Source of the DNA: Gammaproteobacteria bacterium
Lineage (GTDB): Bacteria; Pseudomonadota; Gammaproteobacteria; Arenicellales; Poriferihabitantaceae
Assembly (NCBI GenBank): GCA_024679435.1
Contig: JAIBDK010000041.1
Location: 1-11,419, forward strand
Length of the DNA stretch: 11,419 bases
Reading direction: 5' to 3'
The first letter of the stretch is position 1. Each line of letters begins with the position of its first letter. The translations under genes were made by a program, and so were the position numbers. This document shows positions 7,501-11,419 of this stretch, one piece after another. The notes below the pieces were generated by a model. That model searched no databases. It saw nothing but the letters and a program-made list of their open reading frames with translations, and was not told the DNA's origin.

Positions 7501-7584
7501 AGTTTCTGAAACTCATCCGAAACGATATCGGAAGTTTCGACTTAACAAATACCAAACAAAACAGAAAAGTCGAATAAACGACTG
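7501..7584. other. Spacer after the binding-protein gene, rich in small inverted repeats
   Basis: No gene is seen here. AGTTTC-T-GAAACT (7501-7513) is a small palindrome. CGAAAC (7518-7523) pairs with GTTTCG (7534-7539) around the palindrome CGATATCG (7523-7530). Together with the hairpin next to it, the transcript of this spacer should be highly structured. Confidence 0.5.
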
Positions 7585-8724
7585 TCAGGCGTTTTTGTAC
7601 TCCGACCAGAAATCGTTCCAGTCTTCAAGGCTTTGTTGCCTTGGAATATCACGGTAGTGAATTCGACCTTCCTTGATCAAAGTAACCGGATTGTTAGAGG
7701 CTCCTGCAATCTGCCCGGTTCTCTCTGCCTCACCCATATTGTCCTGTTGAAGCGCTGCCATTCCGCCATTAGTGACACAAAATCCAGGATATGCCGCCAT
7801 CTGTGCAGAACGGACCTGCCCTTCAGGAGAAAGCATATACTGAATGAACTTGTTTACAATTTCAGCCTTGGAAGAACCTTTGCCGATGCAATAAGACTCG
7901 GTCCACTGAATACCGCCCTCCTTGGGAACCACCGAAGCGACCGGTGCCCCGTCTTTTTCAAGCACGCCGGTAATCCAGTCCCCAATGCCGCACATGGCCA
8001 TCATTTCACCATTTTTAAGAGAGTTGAATGTGCCGCCGTAATCGAAGAATCCGCCAACCTGGGGTCGCAGTTCCATGGTTGTTTTCTGAACCGCATCCCA
8101 GGCATCCCCACCGATATCGAACGGGCTCGGCGAATTGTTGCCATTATAAAGACTCATCATCCCCAGACTGGGAAGATGCCAGTCAAAATGGCCGACTTTT
8201 CCGGCCAGCTCCGGTTTCCAGAAGCACTTATAGCTACTGGCTTCTTCAGCGGTCACCGCATTTTTGTTGTAAGAAACCCCCAGATGGCCGTAACGAACCA
8301 TGGTTGAATAAAGTTTACCGTCTTTCCAATGCCCGGGAAACTCCGTGAATCCCTCATAGGTAAAATCATCGAACGGATAATCATCCGGATTTAACTCCTC
8401 GATATAGTCAGCAGCATTAAGTTGTTGAACAAATTCGGCATCCGACAGAATGATGTCATAAGTACCAGGCGGAGACTGGGCAATGAGTGCGAGCATGTTA
8501 TCGCCCCCAGCAAAATACTTGGGCTTAAATTTGACGTTGTTAGCGGCTTCAAATGCCTCAACCATGTCGGGCTCGCCATGACCATACCATGCGAGCATGT
8601 TAATTTCGGTGGCTTCAGCCTGGGCTTTGCGAGTAGTCATAATCATCGGCATCGCCAATGCGCCCGTAGCAATAGTTGAAGATTTGATGAATTTTCTTCG
8701 GGATAAATCAGGGGCTTGAGTCAT
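7585..8724 (-). CDS. Extracellular solute-binding protein, PotD-like, Tat-exported
   Basis: The 379-residue protein is the periplasmic receptor of the importer. Its N-terminus carries a twin-arginine signal, SRRKFIK (8-14), then a hydrophobic stretch (about 18-29) and an AQA-E site that suggests cleavage after residue 36. There is no lipobox. The mature part has the two-lobed spermidine/putrescine-binding type of sequence: an early NMLAWYGHGEPDMVEAFEAA segment, then YDIILSDAEFVQQL and a C-terminal KFIQYMLSPEGQ helix. Tat export means it folds in the cytoplasm before translocation. The start is firm, because AGGAG (8736-8732) lies seven bases before ATG 8724. The ligand cannot be told from the fold family, which also includes receptors for compounds other than polyamines. 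The linked URC genes make a pyrimidine-derived or nitrogenous ligand a fair hypothesis. It is followed by a hairpin that should favour its overproduction. Confidence 0.94.
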   Translation of the reverse strand: MTQAPDLSRRKFIKSSTIATGALAMPMIMTTRKAQAEATEINMLAWYGHGEPDMVEAFEAANNVKFKPKYFAGGDNMLALIAQSPPGTYDIILSDAEFVQQLNAADYIEELNPDDYPFDDFTYEGFTEFPGHWKDGKLYSTMVRYGHLGVSYNKNAVTAEEASSYKCFWKPELAGKVGHFDWHLPSLGMMSLYNGNNSPSPFDIGGDAWDAVQKTTMELRPQVGGFFDYGGTFNSLKNGEMMAMCGIGDWITGVLEKDGAPVASVVPKEGGIQWTESYCIGKGSSKAEIVNKFIQYMLSPEGQVRSAQMAAYPGFCVTNGGMAALQQDNMGEAERTGQIAGASNNPVTLIKEGRIHYRDIPRQQSLEDWNDFWSEYKNA

Positions 8725-8737
8725 TTAGAATCTCCTT
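8725..8737 (-). promoter_or_regulatory. Strong ribosome binding site for the solute-binding protein
   Basis: AAGGAGA (8737-8731) precedes ATG 8724 with near-ideal spacing. It is among the best ribosome sites in the window, in line with a need for abundant receptor. Confidence 0.8.
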
Positions 8738-8752
8738 TGTTGTCTATTATTT

Positions 8753-8780
8753 GTCTGGTCTCGTTTGGTTCAGTTTGGTC
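8753..8780. repeat. Three 8-bp direct repeats phased at exactly 10 bp
   Basis: GTCTGGTC (8753-8760), GTTTGGTT (8763-8770) and GTTTGGTC (8773-8780) fit the consensus GTYTGGTY, with starts exactly 10 bp apart. They fill the middle of the 74-bp spacer between the phosphoribosyltransferase and the solute-binding-protein gene. The nearest copy is 28 bp before the start codon. One-turn phasing puts all copies on the same face of the helix, as for a cooperative regulator, or makes an AC-rich repeat in the leader RNA. Confidence 0.6.
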
Positions 8781-8798
8781 TGGCAAAAGCACACCAAC

Positions 8799-9458
8799 CT
8801 AGTCGTCTGAATCGCAATTCGAAACAGGATTTGAACCGATTTCAGGAAAGCCGTCTTCTGCCCGATATGATTCAAAGCTGTCGAGAGCCTGCCTGTTGCA
8901 TTGTGCCTGAATATCCGAACCAGATACAACACATGAAGACATTTTATAGCGGTTATACATGTCTTTTGTAACATTGTTATCTTCAATACACACCGCAGAA
9001 ATACCGGTCACAATCCCCTGCTGTCTTTCCACAAGCTGAATACCCGCAGTCATCGTTCCACCGGTCTCAATCCACTGATCCACCAACAGCACACGGGTTC
9101 CCGGTGCAAATGCCGGTTTTCTCATCTCCATCTGTTGCGTTTGGCCGGAATAGTTGCTCATAGGAACGACATCATAGTCCACAGGAATCTTTCCGCCTTT
9201 GCGAATAGAGAGAAATCCCTTACCCAACTTAGTAGCCATGCCTGCACCAAGCACAAAGCCCGCCGCATCAAATCCGGCCACCACGTCGATATCATCCGGG
9301 CTGAATGGTTCCAGCAAGTCATCCATCATATCGTGGAATGACTCTGCGTTAATATAAGCCGCGGAAGGGTCAAGCCATGCATACTTGTCACCCCGTGAGC
9401 GCGGCGCCATCAAGGACAGATACCACCGGTTTTCTCGGCTGTCGTTGTTTTTGTTCAT
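8799..9458 (-). CDS. Adenine phosphoribosyltransferase-like (type I PRTase) with divergent PRPP motif
   Basis: The 219-residue cytoplasmic protein follows the Apt layout. GFDAAGFVLGAGMATKLG (62-79) matches the Apt block around the PRPP pyrophosphate loop. KGGKIP (87-92) matches the RKxGKLP block, and the PRPP-binding motif is VLLVDQWIETGGTM (123-136). Most Apt proteins have two acidic residues there (VDD), whereas this one has Asp127-Gln128, followed by Trp129. The N-terminal hood region (MAPRSRGDKYAWLD) also differs from classical Apt. The enzyme probably transfers a base to or from PRPP, but adenine specificity should not be assumed. It starts two bases after the stop of the BtpA-like gene, so the two are translationally coupled. 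A link to pyrimidine salvage feeding URC1 is possible but unproven. The C-terminal 30 residues (about 190-219) are polar and acidic and look disordered. Confidence 0.87.
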   Translation of the reverse strand: MNKNNDSRENRWYLSLMAPRSRGDKYAWLDPSAAYINAESFHDMMDDLLEPFSPDDIDVVAGFDAAGFVLGAGMATKLGKGFLSIRKGGKIPVDYDVVPMSNYSGQTQQMEMRKPAFAPGTRVLLVDQWIETGGTMTAGIQLVERQQGIVTGISAVCIEDNNVTKDMYNRYKMSSCVVSGSDIQAQCNRQALDSFESYRAEDGFPEIGSNPVSNCDSDD

Positions 9459-9460
9459 AA

Positions 9461-10207
9461 TCAGTTACCCAGCGAGTTAAGCTTTAACATTAATTTTTTA
9501 AGACGATCCGGATCAATATTATAAAAATCATCCGCATAATTGATACCCGTTGCAACCAGAATCACATCCAGATCAGATGCATAATTATCTATGTTATCCG
9601 GCGTAATTCCTGATGCTAACCCAAGCGCACACTCTCCAACCCCTTCTCTGAAAATACCAACTTTGTCGGTACCCGCTTCTTCACCGGTAGCAACACCGGA
9701 AGTCATCACCACATCCATCCACTGGCAAGCAATCTGAGCGCTGCGAAGATAATCGCACTGTTTCACCGGCCTCTGTTTTTTAAAAGCGGTTCCACCCAGA
9801 TAAAGTCCTTTCCAGCCACTTTTATCTCGAACTTCAATAATTTCCCTGGCCTCGGACTGCTCAAGAAGTTCCCGTCTTTCATCAATCCTCGCGTCATCGG
9901 CCCAGTAGCCGTCGATATCACATCCTTCTCGAGAAAGAGCGCCTAGAACCGGAAAAGCCTGCTTACCTGTAACTGCGAGAAAATTCAGTCCAAGCCAGAC
10001 CTCAGGATATTGTTTGCGAATTGATCTTACGATGGGAATAAAGTCCTCAACTCCAAAATCATGATTGATCAAAAACACTCCGGGACAATCATGGGTCATC
10101 GCAATGTCAATATTAACTGCCGTCTGATCATGATCAAGGACGTGTATGACGGGGAAAACTGCAGTACCTGTCACAGAAAACAGTGTTCTTAATTCCTGTC
10201 TGTTCAA
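9461..10207 (-). CDS. BtpA/SgcQ-family-like TIM-barrel protein
   Basis: The 248-residue soluble protein resembles the BtpA family, a TIM-barrel group often found beside nucleoside or phosphoribosyl genes but without one well-defined reaction. Recognisable parts are the strand FPVIHVLD (18-25), GVFLINHDFG (43-52), the strand-turn DVVMTSGVATGEEAGTDKV (165-183) and GLASGITPDNI (196-206), which looks like a phosphate-binding end of the barrel. Length is close to the family norm. The start appears to be TTG (10207), because an in-frame stop lies only 16-18 bases upstream and no ATG lies between them. Only a weak GACGGA precedes it. It is flanked by the SpmA-SpmB fusion gene 33 bp upstream and the Apt-like gene 2 bp downstream. 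A paired function with the phosphoribosyltransferase, for example handling a ribosyl-phosphate product, is inference. Confidence 0.8.
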   Translation of the reverse strand: MNRQELRTLFSVTGTAVFPVIHVLDHDQTAVNIDIAMTHDCPGVFLINHDFGVEDFIPIVRSIRKQYPEVWLGLNFLAVTGKQAFPVLGALSREGCDIDGYWADDARIDERRELLEQSEAREIIEVRDKSGWKGLYLGGTAFKKQRPVKQCDYLRSAQIACQWMDVVMTSGVATGEEAGTDKVGIFREGVGECALGLASGITPDNIDNYASDLDVILVATGINYADDFYNIDPDRLKKLMLKLNSLGN

Positions 10208-10240
10208 AATCTGAATCCGTCTTTAGGTTTCAACAAAAAT

Positions 10241-11419
10241 TCACCCATAAAGATAACTGCAGGCAATAACAGCACCGGTCACCCCTGCCAAATCTGCTAA
10301 AAGCGCAGGTATCAGCGCGAAACGAATTTTTCTGATTCCCACTGCACCAAAATAGACCGCTAACACATAGAACGTTGTCTCGGTCGAACCTTGTATGGTA
10401 CTGACCAGGTAGCCGGTGTAACTGTCAGGACCGACGGAAGGATCGCTGATTATTGACGTCATAATCCCATAGGCACCAGAACCCGAAAGCGGCCTTAGCA
10501 AAGCCATAGGCAATGCCTGCGCCGGCATCCCGAATAATTCGGTGATTCGACCCAGCGGAACGACAATCAAATCCATTGCACCACTTGCACGAAACATTCC
10601 CACCGCAACAAGAATTGCGACCAGATAGGGAATAATTCTGAGTGCGACGTTAAATCCTTCCTTCGCCCCCTCAACGAAAGCCTCGTATATATTTACTTTT
10701 TTACAAACACCAAAAGTCAGTAACGCCATCATCAGGCCGGGGATGATCCAGGGAGAAACAGAAGAACCATACAGGACCGTTACAGGAATCATTGCCGCGA
10801 GACTGGCTAGCGCCAGATAAGTAACCCAGGGTCGATAAGCTTCAATATCGTTATCATTTGCAACTTCATCCGCATCTTCCTCCAACAGCTTGCTCGAAGG
10901 GTTGTCGGATTGAGCAACCTCAGCACGATCATCAGCACCACCTTCATCAGAACCCACTATATTATTCACTGACTGCGCGGACGACCAGTAACGCATGCAT
11001 AGTTTGGCCACGAAGATAGCGATGGTTGTTGAGAGAATGGTAGCGAATAAAGTTGTGGGCACAATTCCTGCAGCATCTGAAGACCCCACTGATGCACGTA
11101 TTGCGATTACGCCGGTAGGCAATAACGTGACCGACGACGTATTGATGGCAAGAAACAACGCCATGGAGTTGGTGGCAACCCCCTTGTTGTCATTTAGCGT
11201 ATTCAATTGCTCCATGGCCCGAATGCCAAAAGGAGTAGCCGCATTGCCAAGACCCATGGCATTGGCGGACATGTTCATGATCATCGCTCCCATAGCCGGG
11301 TGATTGGCGGGCACCTCGGGGAAAAGCCGGATCATTAATGGCCGAACCAGGCGGGCGATAATCGCCAGCAGCCCGCCCTTTTCTGCAATTTTCATCAGCC
11401 CCAGAAACAAAGCCATCAC
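10241..11419 (-). CDS. Fused SpmA-SpmB (nucleoside-recognition/Gate domain) membrane protein, N-terminus cut by window edge
   Basis: The visible 392 residues form one protein joining two halves that are separate spore maturation proteins in Bacillus. The SpmA-like half (about 1-140) includes NMSANAMGLGNAATPFGIRAM (residues 49-69). A polar, acidic linker follows (about 148-195, many Asp/Glu), and then an SpmB-like half (196-392) with PYLVAILVAVGMFRASGAMD and RPLSGSGAYGIM. It is strongly hydrophobic with many membrane segments. The frame is open at the window edge, and fused homologues usually have roughly 50 more N-terminal residues, so the start very likely lies outside; the GTG/ATG at the edge are internal. 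Such fusions occur in non-sporulating proteobacteria and belong to a group called nucleoside-recognition or Gate proteins, thought to be membrane transport or gating components. Its neighbours suggest a link with nucleosides or bases. The substrate is unknown. Confidence 0.87.
   Translation of the reverse strand: MMALFLGLMKIAEKGGLLAIIARLVRPLMIRLFPEVPANHPAMGAMIMNMSANAMGLGNAATPFGIRAMEQLNTLNDNKGVATNSMALFLAINTSSVTLLPTGVIAIRASVGSSDAAGIVPTTLFATILSTTIAIFVAKLCMRYWSSAQSVNNIVGSDEGGADDRAEVAQSDNPSSKLLEEDADEVANDNDIEAYRPWVTYLALASLAAMIPVTVLYGSSVSPWIIPGLMMALLTFGVCKKVNIYEAFVEGAKEGFNVALRIIPYLVAILVAVGMFRASGAMDLIVVPLGRITELFGMPAQALPMALLRPLSGSGAYGIMTSIISDPSVGPDSYTGYLVSTIQGSTETTFYVLAVYFGAVGIRKIRFALIPALLADLAGVTGAVIACSYLYG

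Noticed and set aside
7633..8307. A 224-codon open frame on the plus strand
   Set aside because: It lies wholly antisense to the solute-binding-protein gene, has no recognisable domain or ribosome site, and its composition is that of a shadow frame.
4651..8724. Plain spermidine/putrescine transporter operon
   Set aside because: The architecture matches Pot transporters, but no polyamine gene is present and the operon runs straight into URC1-URC4. The substrate is left open.

Overview
The window reads as one chromosomal stretch of a Gram-negative bacterium, most likely a gammaproteobacterium. The basis is a moderate GC content, a Tat-exported solute-binding protein, a fused SpmA-SpmB protein of the proteobacterial type, and GhrA-like and Apt-like enzymes. 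The phylum call is inference. All ten genes lie on the minus strand, so transcription runs from high to low coordinates. Most junctions are tight, which suggests one long operon or two or three linked ones. No tRNA, rRNA, CRISPR array, insertion sequence or transposase was seen.

In transcription order the layout is: a 5'-truncated SpmA-SpmB fusion membrane protein (11419-10241); a BtpA-like TIM-barrel protein (10207-9461); an adenine-phosphoribosyltransferase-like enzyme with an altered PRPP motif (9458-8799); a 74-bp spacer with three helically phased repeats; a PotD-like Tat-dependent binding protein (8724-7585); a spacer with a strong hairpin; two PotB/PotC-like permeases and a PotA-like ATPase (7416-4651); a URC1-type GTP cyclohydrolase II homologue (4636-3383); a URC4/Urg3 (DUF1688) protein (3363-2101); a GhrA-like D-2-hydroxyacid dehydrogenase (2064-1132); a 157-bp spacer with a 14-bp inverted repeat; and a MetX-like alpha/beta hydrolase whose C-terminus runs off the window (974-1).

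The centrepiece is the adjacent URC1-URC4 pair. In yeasts these two families define the URC route of uracil/uridine degradation, which is distinct from the reductive (Pyd) and Rut pathways. Here the pair sits directly behind a complete ABC importer that sequence alone would label spermidine/putrescine. It is flanked by phosphoribosyl and nucleotide-type genes on one side and by an oxidoreductase and a hydrolase on the other. My reading is a bacterial uptake-and-degradation operon for a pyrimidine, nucleoside or ribosyl-urea-like compound. The importer substrate, the late enzymatic steps and the source of the phosphoribosylated intermediate are unproven. No recognisable uracil phosphoribosyltransferase or urea-degrading enzyme is in the window.
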